The notes under the pieces: model-generated | What the model saw: the letters and a program-made list of their open reading frames with translations, nothing else | Databases searched by the model: none | Told to the model about the DNA's origin: nothing | In this document: positions 1-8,798 of the stretch, one piece after another | How positions within the stretch are numbered: position 1 is the stretch's first letter | How the letters are laid out: each line of letters begins with the position of its first letter | Made by a program: the position numbers and the translations under genes | Origin: Vittaforma corneae ATCC 50505 | Taxonomy: Eukaryota; Microsporidia; Nosematidae | Direction: 5' to 3' | Length of the DNA: 11,490 nucleotides | Assembly (NCBI RefSeq): GCF_000231115.1 | Contig: NW_006889867.1 | Location: 1-11,490, forward strand

Positions 1-228
1 TCCCACTAGCAGAGTCTAATCCTTTTAAAAATAGTAGTTTAGAACTGTTCATTGTGCGGTAATAGTTATGAAAAAATTAAGAGAAAATTGAGCTTAGTCA
101 TTTTTATTATGTGTTAACTCACATGAAAGTTAAAGCAATATATATTAAGAAGAATCATTTGCTTCATCTCATTTTTAATTTATAATATCAATTATATTTG
201 AAAGCTATTGCATAAATTATTTTGTATC

Positions 229-390
229 ATGAACATTCGTGCTGATACGGCGCATAAAATTAATGTGTACAGTCACCCATCATGTCATAATTTTGTGCTT
301 ATTAATCGTATGCTCTTATTTAATTTGATTACTCTAGTAACTGTCAAAAGAAATTATCAAGTAGTATGGATAATTTCACAGTATCGCTAA
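229..390 (+). CDS. Unsupported 53-residue ORF
   Basis: The ATG at 229 opens 53 codons to a TAA at 388-390. The first half is unusually GC-rich for this end of the window and starts MNIRADTAHKINVYSHPSCH. The second half is hydrophobic, LLFNLITLVTV, followed by basic residues. No promoter, splice sites or family resemblance were found. The length is within chance expectation, and it is listed only because the local composition differs from the flanks. Confidence 0.13.
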   Translation: MNIRADTAHKINVYSHPSCHNFVLINRMLLFNLITLVTVKRNYQVVWIISQYR

Positions 391-1067
391 AATATATTGA
401 TTTTAAAATGATGTAATCGTGGTCGATAATGTATCGATAATGCCATTAGTTGTCTTTAATATGATATTATGGTATAAAAGAATATATTATAGAGCTTATG
501 CCCAAAACCAATAAATTCTATGCTCATTTTATTAAAAGTACTGTTTAAAGACATCATTTTCATAGTTTCATTTAATAAAAGTATTTCATTGTGAATTATA
601 TTATCTGATTTAATATTATTTGAATATAAATGAATGGAGTAGGTGATGTTTTCAGTTTCACTTATATTTTTAATAGCATGTAAATAATATAATTGAGAAG
701 ATCGTGTGGAGTATTTTCATCATGCAATAATTCGTTGAAAACTTTTTGATTTAAACATTGAATCATTCTACAAAAGTGAATGGCGTTGGTATCCTAATTT
801 TATAAATAGAACCTCAACTAGTATATAAAAGATGCAAAAAATACACAATTCTATATTTTAAGAAAACATACCAATTATTTATTCGTTATTGTGAGTAATA
901 CATTGGAAATTGGATTTTATCACTTAAAAGTAAAGGGATGGAGACATGCTCATATTTACACGTAAGCTTTTGCCATTTATATACTAGTGGTAATAGTTTT
1001 ATCATTAGATTGACGATTACTTGATACAATATATGATTAACTCACATGTTACATTCAAAATTGAAAG

Positions 1068-1148
1068 ATGCATAAAGGTGTGAATTCTAACGGCTATCCA
1101 CTTGTTGTACATTGCACAACTTTGTTTTGGAAAGGAATTGCATGCTAG
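1068..1148 (+). CDS. Short ORF inside the GC-richer patch
   Basis: ATG at 1068 (A at -3) opens 26 codons, MHKGVNSNGYPLVVHCTTLF and WKGIAC, ending at TAG 1146-1148. The same frame is open again for 45 codons after that stop, so it may be part of a decayed plus-strand coding region rather than a gene. It lies just beyond the minus-strand candidate exon at 1248-1365. Both readings cannot be confirmed from sequence, and I do not recognise the product. Confidence 0.13.
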   Translation: MHKGVNSNGYPLVVHCTTLFWKGIAC

Positions 1149-1247
1149 CTTATTGATAAGATATTCTCTCTTAGTTCAATCTGTGTATCTGGATTTGATG
1201 GGCCTCAGTTCTTTTCCAGTTTCTCGAATTCCAAATGTTGGACTCAC
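1149..1247 (-). other. Putative intron start after the minus-strand exon
   Basis: On the minus strand the sequence after the GTGAGT donor (1247-1242) stays open to a TAA at 1173-1171, then becomes stop-rich. If the donor is used, this is intron; if not, the exon extends another 25 codons with a basic, Trp-containing peptide. I found no clear acceptor in the following few hundred bases. Confidence 0.2.
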
Positions 1248-1365
1248 CTTCGTTTCTTATATGAGACAGGCATTCCATGCTGATTGATCCCACCATACAG
1301 CTGCCATAGCCACTAAAATAGGCATACTGATTTGAAGATCCAGCTATCCCGTCTAACTCCACAAA
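1248..1365 (-). CDS. Candidate internal exon, faintly PP2C-like
   Basis: Seen: on the minus strand the segment from 1365 to 1248 follows an AATCAG acceptor and ends at AAG|GTGAGT, a full-consensus donor. It is 118 bases, open throughout (39 codons plus one base), and 43% GC, far above the flanks. The open frame continues past both splice sites, from about 1392 to 1171. The peptide includes FVELDGIAGSSNQ followed by YAYFSGYGSCMVG and ends SHIRNE. Inference: YAYFSGYGS resembles the metal-binding FAVFDGHGG motif of PP2C (PPM) phosphatases, followed at a similar distance by a helix-like stretch. The Asp and His ligands would be Ser and Tyr, so any such product would be inactive or a relic. The match is short and may be chance. 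No partner exon was found with confidence on either side, and the polypyrimidine tract before the acceptor is poor. Confidence 0.33.
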
Positions 1366-3720
1366 CTGATTTGATTGTTTTATACTAATTATTGTATCTC
1401 ATTGGTCTTTGAAAGATATTTGGCATATCGCTTTATATTTCCACGTCTTGAAGACGCCATGTTCATTTATGTATATCATATAGAGAAGCGTACGTGGTAG
1501 TTGTTGATGTGATTTTTCATCATTTATATGCTATCAATTTTCGACTGAGCTGATTGCTCCTTACTGATGCACTTAAATAATGGTGGCTTATTGTTTTTTG
1601 GTATTCTGTAATAAGTTGAGTCATTTTAAGAGCCAGAAACGACCAGTCAATCTAACTTTTAAAGGCACCATGGTATAATAATTTGTTTCAAGTTTAGACT
1701 TCCTAACGGAACATGTCTAAAATGTTTGCGACGTTTTGCCATCCTCCGAATCCTTTTAAAATATAATTATTCTCTGTGCGTTAGCCATCAAGTGTTTTGC
1801 TACATGCACGGGAAACTCTTAATGCCGTAATTTATTGTGATGTTAAGCTCCATCGCAGGGCAATTAGTAAAAGTTTATCAAGTTTTTAAATTAATTTCAC
1901 GTGCTGAATGCTTGACACAATCAAATAGAATTTTGGTATAACTGATATTGATAGATATTTTTTGAGATATAGTCGTGCTATTCTAAAAACAAAGTATAGT
2001 TTTTTTGAATACTGCATGCATAATCTTTTGTAATATAATAAGCACATTATACAATTAAAAGATGCTGAATATATGTGTAAACGCCTTTATACAATACATT
2101 TTTGGACCACCGAATCAATTAAATGCAATTTGAGAATAATATGTGACTAGGGTTGAAAGTACTTTAATGTTTGATAGAGGTTAATTTGTCTGTTTTAAAA
2201 GAAAGCTTTGTTTTGATCATTAGTTTATTATATAATTTAAAATCAGGCAATGGCGTGTTTTTGGACACATAAATTCTAGAGAAATAAATGTTTTTAGTAG
2301 TTTATTATGTTATGTTTTTTCTTCTAATGTTTTATACCTAGGCAAACAGTAATTTTTGGCTAGTTTCTTGATAATCTACTATTTATATTCTTAATAGTCG
2401 TTGAATTATTGTAGAATGAGCTTTTAATTAGTTATTTTGAAATATCCATTCTTAAGAGATTCAAGATGCACTGTTGAGTTTAAGGAATTTATAATGAGTG
2501 GATGGCAATTCCTTAAAAGATGTCGAGTTATTTGTGCCAGTATACCAAACATTCTTATAGTATAAATTGTTAGCAACAAACATGGAGGCCAAGCTAAGTC
2601 CTTTTAACGAATTAAAGCTTAAATTTTATAAGCTTTATTTTTGATTTCAATCAGAGTATTGTTTCTTTTGATTGTATACGTGTTCACTACCAGAGGAATA
2701 GATCGTTTTAAGTTAATTAAAGAAGAGATTTAAAGGAAATCATTAGAAAAATCTACATAACAAGTGTGATATATCGAAGTTTTTTATCCACATATTTTAT
2801 AAAATTATTTACACTGATGTTCTTAAAATACATATGTATTGTTATAGAAAATTATATCATTGACCACCTCCACGTGACTATTTATTTATATTTGTATTTG
2901 AGTATAGTAATTTTATTTTAATGTAATTTCTATGTGTTCTATACTGATGCTATTAATATAATGCTAGTTGAAATTATAATCAACACATAAATGACAAAAA
3001 AGTAAGATGCAATAATTTGAATAACCCCATCAAATTTAATAAATCAGATCATTTAAATTTCAGTTTGATCGTTTTTTCGGCTATTTAACCCAATTAATAA
3101 TAATTACCGTGTGATACAAGATTATAAATTCGTGCTATTTTAACTGGCAAAGATAATTGGTACTATGTATTTGTCGATCATTATTTTTTTACATAAAACA
3201 TAGGCTTCAAAAGCATCACGCTTCGATATCACTTTATATTTAATGGTTTTCTAGAATTATAACATCACCAACTTTTTATAGTGAGTGTCAGAATGAGAAT
3301 GCCAGGAATTAAACTCAAGAAAATAATTATAAGACTTGTGTCTTAATAAATTAAATTCGATTTTTATAAAAATACTATTTTAACTATTGTATTCTTGTCC
3401 ACATTACTATTGTGTAACTAAAGAATCCAGTTTTGACTTAAATGATTTTCTCCGTTGATTTTAGACATATTTGAATGTACTTAGTCTAACTAGTGATTTT
3501 TTTATCTTTCTATACTTTAATTACAACTATATATTTCTATTATATAGGAATCTTTAAAATGATTTAGAAACATTGGGTGCATCTCATTGTTAATAAAATT
3601 AAACTATATTCTTATATGGACGGTTTTCACATACAAATATAGCCCCTAGTCTTTTAACATCCATCAATTTTCCTTTATTCATTTTAGATATAATATATCA
3701 AAAATTATTTGAATGCTTAC
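1366..3720. other. No gene seen; GC-richer to about 1860, then AT-rich
   Basis: From 1366 to about 1860 GC content stays above the window average, with several CpG sites. It includes CGTCTTGAAGACG at 1444-1456, a 13-base palindrome, and the pair CCACGT (1441-1446) and ACGTGG (1492-1497). Short open frames occur here on both strands, but none has convincing splice or start signals. From 1861 to 3720 the sequence is uniform AT-rich DNA with no supported feature beyond the small palindrome at 2613-2637. Confidence 0.5.
2613..2637. repeat. Short perfect palindrome, 9-base arms
   Basis: TAAAGCTTA (2613-2621) and TAAGCTTTA (2629-2637) are complementary around a 7-base loop. Each arm contains AAGCTT. 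Arms of nine bases are at chance level in this composition, so no function is proposed. Confidence 0.4.
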
Positions 3721-4016
3721 ATATTAAACATAAAAGCTCATAACCACATCAGCTTCAAATAAAATCGCCAGCAAACTATGAATTAATACAAATACTATTT
3801 ATACTGTAAGTTGTATGCTGTACAAATTTTATTTAATTTTTTAAAACACCAACACTTTGTACCTTTTGTCAAAAGTGTTCAGTCTGTTTCTACTAAAAAT
3901 TTAACCTTAACAAAGACATTATTTTAATAAAAAGTTAACAAAAGCTTCTCTATCACTTTAGATCTTGGAATTTAATGAGTCCATGAACAACTCACCAGTG
4001 GCTCCTAACTAGTAAA

Positions 4017-4130
4017 TTAGAAGTTTAAAATTCTACTATAAGACTGTCGGCTAGATATTATGTCTACGTACCTCAAACAATCAAAAATATTTTGTATAGA
4101 ACTTGCCAACAGACCCAACTCTAAACTCAT
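4017..4130 (-). CDS. Weak small ORF with a strong internal splice donor
   Basis: The minus-strand ATG at 4130-4128 (G at -3) opens MSLELGLLASSIQNIFDCL. Unspliced, it runs 37 residues to a TAA at 4019-4017. It contains AG|GTACGT at about 4072/4071, a near-consensus donor. Splicing there to CATAG|T at 3776/3775 keeps the phase and adds a 16-codon hydrophobic tail ending at TAA 3726-3724, giving 36 residues with a 296-base intron. An AATAAA lies 45 bases further on (3679-3674). The ATG is 130 bases from the ATG of the plus-strand gene at 4261, so the two would be divergent. A protein this short in AT-rich DNA can easily be accidental, and I do not recognise it. Confidence 0.2.
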   Translation of the reverse strand: MSLELGLLASSIQNIFDCLRYVDIISSRQSYSRILNF

Positions 4131-4220
4131 ATCTCTGAAGTTTCATAGGTTAGCATGCAGTAAAACTTTCAAGAAATAAAATCCATATCAATCTCTTTCG
4201 AGAATACACAGCATTTTGCA

Positions 4221-4232
4221 TATATAAATAAA
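4221..4232 (+). promoter_or_regulatory. TATA-like box upstream of the 66-residue gene
   Basis: TATATAAATA begins 40 bases before the ATG at 4261. A TATA box normally places transcription start about 30 bases downstream, which would be near 4252-4256 and leave a leader of only 5-10 bases. In DNA this AT-rich such strings also arise by chance, so the support comes from its position in front of the spliced frame. Confidence 0.42.
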
Positions 4233-4260
4233 ATCTAGAGAAATCAAAACTTGCAGAGAG

Positions 4261-4544
4261 ATGGAAGCGTACATTAAAGACAATGCGGATGTTATCAATG
4301 TATTTCATGAATGTGGATACTATGGACCGCTTTGGTAATGATTTAAACATAGCTCTAAGTTGTGTGATATGTTGAATGTGTGGATGCTAATAACTCCTGC
4401 ATTATTGTATTTATCAGGTATGAATTGGCCGAACACATCCGGAATGAACATTATGGGATGTTGAGGAATGGCTTATATCTAAACATCGAAGAACCAAAGA
4501 CAACAGAGGATGGTGTGCAATTCAAATATTATGGAAGAAAATAA
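4261..4544 (+). CDS. Two-exon gene for an unrecognised 66-residue protein
   Basis: Seen: exon 1 is 4261-4334 and exon 2 is 4418-4544, joined across an 83-base GT-AG intron that splits the Trp25 codon (phase 2). Together they give exactly 67 codons including TAA. Both exons are GC-richer (about 38% and 37%) than the intron (31%) and the flanks. The start was chosen because an in-frame TAA lies upstream at 4225-4227 and the ATG has G at -3 and +4. The product is acidic and tyrosine-rich (8 Tyr), with a GYYGPLWYELAEHI segment at residues 19-32, one Cys (18), and a basic end YYGRK. It has no signal peptide or membrane segment, so a soluble intracellular protein is inferred. I do not recognise the family and assign no function. 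A CAG at 4254-4256 could instead be a splice acceptor, making exon 1 an internal exon of a longer gene. The exon pairing is the best-supported coding call in the window. Confidence 0.72.
4335..4417 (+). other. Spliceosomal intron (83 bases) in the 66-residue gene
   Basis: The donor is G|GTAATG and the acceptor is TTTATCAG|G. A branch-point-like TGCTAATAACT lies at 4385-4395, about 25 bases before the acceptor, followed by a T-rich stretch. The intron carries in-frame stops, beginning with TAA directly at the donor, and removing it joins two open frames. The short length and CTAAT-type branch point are usual for compact introns in many invertebrates, fungi and plants. Confidence 0.68.
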
Positions 4545-4561
4545 AAGTAGTTCGGGTATTA

Positions 4562-4605
4562 AATAAATTACTTCTAAATTTAAAAACTGATTGTTTGTGT
4601 TGGGT
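4562..4605 (+). terminator. Poly(A) signal AATAAA plus GT-rich downstream element
   Basis: AATAAA lies at 4562-4567, 17 bases after the stop codon at 4542-4544. A GT-rich tract, TTGTTTGTGTTGGGT, follows at 4591-4605. The order and roughly 24-base gap match the hexamer and downstream GU-rich element of a metazoan-type 3' end, with cleavage expected between them. AATAAA alone is frequent in this composition; the GT tract makes it more convincing. If correct, the spliced mRNA would be only about 250 bases before the tail. Confidence 0.45.
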
Positions 4606-7600
4606 AATATTCAAATTTATAGTAGAATAGTTTTTGTGTGAAGGACTGCATCTTAAATATTATATAATTTTGAATAGTAGTATTTCTTTTAAATGCCATG
4701 GAATTATATATATTTACAGAGTAGTATATAATTGAATGATGCAATTTATTAACACAAATTTGTCATTTACGACACATTTTTTAAATAAATACAATGCTTT
4801 TTGAAACGGTAATCTAATAGAATAAAAGTACTTCCAGAAAGAAAGTGCTCAAAGATTTATTTCAACTGTATTACATGTGTTTTTTGTTGACATAAATATA
4901 TTGCAGGCATCATATCAATTTTATAAACCAACTAGATCAATAATACTGTACATGGGCAAGAAACATGCATATTCACAACTAGAGAGATAAATGGCTTATG
5001 TTCATATAAGTGTATCATGAAAGCTTTTAAATAAGTTTTTAATAACCCCACTTTACTTCCCATGTCTTGCATTAAAAATTAGATTAACGTTGAAATACAA
5101 GATGGCGAGTTGATTTTCTAAAGCACGATATGGAAAGATGTTTTGAGAAGTTTTGTAGAACTATTGAAAATGGCAATGGGGTTGCCGAACTTCTAATATC
5201 AATTATCAGGCAATAAATAAGTGATTGGTGCCATTAAGTAGTATTCAGATTCAAGCGAATGGTTATCATCTAATTACTGGGCGATAATGTTTTGATGGGT
5301 CGACCTTTGTACTAATTAAATTTGTTTTTATTTAAATATATTTCTCATGTGTATGTATTATTTTAGAATTAAAACTTATTGATCATGTTATTCCATTTTT
5401 TATTAAAAATTAAATACATTGTACATTACAAAAGCATAATTAACGAAAATAAAAATGTTTCGACATTGTTTGGTGCAATTCTAGATTAAAATACCTCTTC
5501 GTCTAATGTTTTTTATAATCAAATAACAAAATGATGTTGATGTGTTAACGAAAATATGGTCAACATGATTAATAGAGCATGCTAAATCCAAAAATCGATG
5601 TTGTTGAAATGGATTGCGTTTGTTTAAAATTGTAGTGCAAAATTGTTATTTCGAGAATTTTAATTCTAATTAAAATCAAATGGTTGTTGATTTAGATATT
5701 TAACAAGATTTTAATTTAAAGGCATAGTACCTTCTAATGACAGGATCATGAAACAGTTAATAGCGCTAAGACTGCATGGGATTAAGGTTACAAGCCGAAA
5801 TTACATGAAACAAATATACTCGACATATCTATTTTGAGTGATTAAGGGCAGAATTTTCTGTAATATGAATAGATAATGGCCAAATGTAATCCTTTAAAAA
5901 TTTTGAAATATATAGGCTGCCATCAGAGCATTTAGATCACAAATTTCAAATTTAAGGATCAAGTTTAAAGCTTAATTCTGAAATGGGTAGGTTGATGAAA
6001 TGTGTTGTAAACTCATAAAAATACTTGCCACACTATTTTCTATTAAACGTTATCAGGAGTTTATAATGGCCGGACAAATACATCATGTTAGATACAAGCA
6101 TCGGATGTTATAATTTTCAAAAATTATTCACAGGTTCAGTAATTGGATATGCATCAAAATTAAAATTATTATAAATATGAAAATTATAAACTAAATATTG
6201 ATGTAACAATTATGATATTAAATAAACTATTAGCCGTATGAGATATAGAATTTTTATAGATACTATATGAAAATGCCAATATTAGCATATTATCTGTGTA
6301 GAATATGATAATTTGTGTTGTGCTTATGTTTGTTATTTCTTCTAGTTATTACACACTATATTTTAAGAAATACCAAAATAATTAGAAGAGCTGATGATGC
6401 ACTTAAATACAAATATATTAACATTTATTATACCTCTAAACGTTGATTATCAAGAATAATATTTTCAAATGCATAATCTTCTTAAGAACTCACTGCATTC
6501 GCAGGTTGAGCATCTGGAACAGTTAATAAATTCATAATAAATTGACAAACGGCATATAAGATAAAGTTTTTGGATTTTACTTTTAGAAAATAAGATGAAC
6601 TGGGTTGTTCAAAACTTCAAAAGGCCAGTGTCTCATCGGGTAATTACTTTACAAAATATTAAGCATTGGTATTTTATATTCAATTTTGGCATAGAAAACA
6701 CAATAGCAATTTTAATCTTGCGAATTTTAAATATTTAGTACAAATTGTCGTACCAATTTGGTTTTATGTAAAATTTAGAATTTAATAAATTACACCATGA
6801 ATGAATGTGCTCCAGGTGATAATGTAATTAACAAACTGTATTTAAAATATAGACATTTATTTTAATATTGTTGGTTAATGCCAGCTTTCGCATTTAGATA
6901 CTTTTATAGGTATATTATTTGAATCAGAAAATTATCAAATATATAATTATGAAATCATGGCCACAATGGATAATTGCTATGAATAAATCAGACTCATAAT
7001 ACCTTGGATAATATTTAGAATGCCAAGATACTATTTTATGGAAACTTAGTACTTGAGTGAAGAATCATTGTGATTATTTACTTAAACTAATGGGTATTTA
7101 CTCCAACAATTCTTATCTAAAGGTGAATTAAATTATATCTTTATCGTACTGCTAGTATGGAATTTGCGGATGTTTTAAACAATGATTCGCCTCTTGAAAT
7201 TAAATAATATAATGTGCCTGTGCATCTTCTTAGTAATTTTAAATTATAAATGAGCAATGGCATATATAACTAAACAACATGAGTTTAATCTAAACCAAAA
7301 ATCTTTTATAATAAAAAAATTGTCATGTATAAATTAGTAAAAAAAGTTCCTTTAAAATGATTGGGAAATATTTATTTACTAATATATCACTGATATATAT
7401 CTACATGATAAAGATAATCGTTCATTAATGCTGGATAATTCTATTTTTGATCATTATATCACTTGAATGGCTAGAATTGGCGGTGAATTCATTTGTACTT
7501 CACAATAACGTACTATGTGATATGTAATTTGTATGCTGGTAAAATGATGGATGGCATATGTATTTATATTTTTGACTGTGTTTGCTTAAAAGCCTATAAA

Positions 7601-7644
7601 GATATATTTGTTAATAATGCTGCATAGCTATTTGGCTTAATTGA
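4606..7644. other. AT-rich stretch with almost no supported features
   Basis: Apart from the exon-like segment near 5094-5216, I see no start, splice or RNA-gene pattern worth calling. An acceptor-like GCAG at 6501-6504 is followed by ten open codons and a stop, but has no matching upstream exon. No tandem array or transposon termini were recognised. Confidence 0.5.
5130..5216 (+). CDS. Exon-like segment, possible 28-residue ORF
   Basis: The plus frame is open from 5094 to the TAA at 5214-5216 (40 codons). An ATG at 5130 with G at -3 and +4 starts MERCFEKFCRTIENGNGVAE and continues to ISIIRQ. The peptide has the mixed, charged make-up of real protein, and the stretch is visibly GC-richer than its neighbours, including a GGCAA/TTGCC palindrome at 5173-5187. 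It could be a last exon, but no convincing acceptor precedes it: the nearest AG sites are ATTAG at 5078-5082 and CAAG at 5099-5102. A second frame here is also partly open. Open frames of this length are expected many times by chance in this window. Confidence 0.17.
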   Translation: MERCFEKFCRTIENGNGVAELLISIIRQ

Positions 7645-7933
7645 TCTCCTAATAAGAACATTGAGAATACCTATTCTGCATTGAACAAAGACATACTTTC
7701 TACTAAATTTTGCAATATTGGTAGATTGAGAGCAATAATTTTTGAAATGCAAAGCAGTATTTTCAATAGTATTATCCAAAGCTTTTATCTCAATATACAC
7801 AATCGGTTTGATGAATTGAAGTATATTGAGAATGACTATCAGGTATTAAACAAATTTTAATTTTTTAAATATAAAATGATATAATAAAATAATATTTAAA
7901 CAGGCCGTTTATAGACTAAAAATTAATTTATAA
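7645..7933 (+). CDS. Open frame that can splice to a short terminal exon
   Basis: The plus frame is open from 7645 to 7857 (71 codons) after an in-frame TGA. It has no early ATG, so it would have to be an internal or decayed exon. The peptide is hydrophilic and helix-prone, for example NKNIENTYSALNKDILS near the start and FDELKYIENDYQ near the end. CAG|GTATTA at 7842/7843 is a good donor, and AAACAG|GCC at 7903/7904 an acceptor. Removing that 61-base intron keeps phase 0 and adds AVYRLKINL and a TAA at 7931-7933. The upstream acceptor is poor (AATAAG near 7656). The long minus-strand frame at 7594-7800 is the shadow of this one, or the reverse. I do not recognise the product. A 71-codon frame is within chance expectation here, so the splice pairing is the main support. 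Confidence 0.22.
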
Positions 7934-8087
7934 TATTATTTTCGAATATAATTATCTTTTATTGCATTGAAATTGGAATTTGATAATTTTGGTGCAATTT
8001 TTGACTTGTACTTCTGCGCAATTATTATTTTCAATAAAGGCATCACATATCAAAATGGTTTAGACACAAATTAGTATTAATTATACA

Positions 8088-8560
8088 AAGGATGCAACTC
8101 TACAAAGTGTGTTGATGATGTGATTATTGAGAAGTTGAATGATGATGAATGAGATCATTTGTGATTCCGAACTTATTCTGTGTTTTATTAAAAACTTTTG
8201 AAATAGGAAGGATAATATTGATTTAATAGAATTGAGAATATTCAAAGAACACACTGGACATCTAATAATAAGGAAATACGTATTATATTCTAATTTTAAG
8301 GTGTATGGCATAGTAAAGAAAATGGTTCTGGATGAAATATTAAAAATGTGATAGATCAAGAAAATGCCGATACTAATAATAGTGATGGCAATAAATATGG
8401 GTTTGGTTTGTTTGAATGCAAAAGATGGTGTGTTCTAGTTGTAAAAATTATATTAAAAAAATCTATGAAGTAGAGGATGATGTATGAGAACTATGGAAAT
8501 CGGGGTGTGTAGTATTAGAATTAAGAATGAAAGGAATACAAAAATAAAAGATGATAATAT
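8088..8560 (+). pseudogene. Probable decayed coding tract with changing frame
   Basis: This stretch is strongly G-skewed: rows 8101-8160 and 8341-8520 together have about 60 G against 12 C. It reads as protein-like in successive plus frames. KCVDDVIIEKLNDDE (8105-8149) stops at a TGA. A second frame runs 8139-8198 and 8202-8348, interrupted by one TGA. A third, 8336-8470, carries SDGNKYGFGLFECKR. A fourth, 8425-8484, carries MVCSSCKNYIKKIYEVEDDV. The jumps and stops suggest frameshifts and decay rather than introns, as no good splice sites sit at the joins. Inference: the F-x-C-x-x start and later Cys/Trp spacing recall zinc-ribbon proteins of the 3CxxC type, but the cysteine pairs are incomplete. 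The 92-codon minus-strand frame at 8081-8359 is taken as a shadow. It could also be non-coding purine-rich DNA. Confidence 0.3.
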
Positions 8561-8609
8561 AATAATATAACGACATAATTGAAAGTTCATTGTTTTAAAA
8601 CTTTGTTGA

Positions 8610-8798
8610 ATGTCAGAAATTTATATGAGACGTGAATATTGCGCAAATAAAATATTTTGCTATAGTTTTTACAACTTTAATATTTTAGGATTTATTTTGA
8701 AGCTGAGCTTAACCCGAAGTAGGAAGATAAAGCCCGCATTCAAATTACATTTAATAATATCATACAAGCATCGTGCAACATTTACCGTACATGCTTAA
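8610..8798 (+). CDS. Unsupported 62-residue ORF
   Basis: A true ATG at 8610 opens 62 codons ending in TAA at 8796-8798. The product begins MSEIYMRREYCANKIFCYSF and has a moderately hydrophobic centre (NFNILGFILKLSL) followed by a basic tail rich in Arg, Lys and His. A single membrane segment around residues 22-34 is possible. The start context is poor (T at -3), no TATA-like box sits at the right distance, and I do not recognise the product. It follows the decayed tract at 8088-8560 and could be its tail or simply a chance frame. AT-rich DNA of this length yields several such ORFs. Confidence 0.17.
   Translation: MSEIYMRREYCANKIFCYSFYNFNILGFILKLSLTRSRKIKPAFKLHLIISYKHRATFTVHA

Noticed and set aside
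822..965. Plus-strand open frame of 47 codons near a TATATAAAAG string
   Set aside because: It has no ATG in frame near its start; the nearby ATG at 832 is in another frame and stops after nine codons.
2062..2133. ATG-started frame of 23 codons, MLNICVNAFIQYIFGPPNQL and onward
   Set aside because: Too short, with no splice, promoter or homology support; many such frames are expected.
1567..6405. 15-base direct repeat TGATGCACTTAAATA at about 1565 and 6396
   Set aside because: A single shared 15-mer is about what chance gives between all pairs in a window of this composition; the flanks do not match.
6480..6537. GCAG acceptor followed by VEHLEQLINS and a stop, like a terminal exon
   Set aside because: No upstream exon with a matching donor and phase was found, and ten codons carry no weight alone.
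8081..8359. 92-codon minus-strand open frame, the longest in the window
   Set aside because: It starts at TTG, and it is antisense to a plus-strand tract with strong G skew and protein-like segments. Frames of this length are near chance expectation at this base composition.
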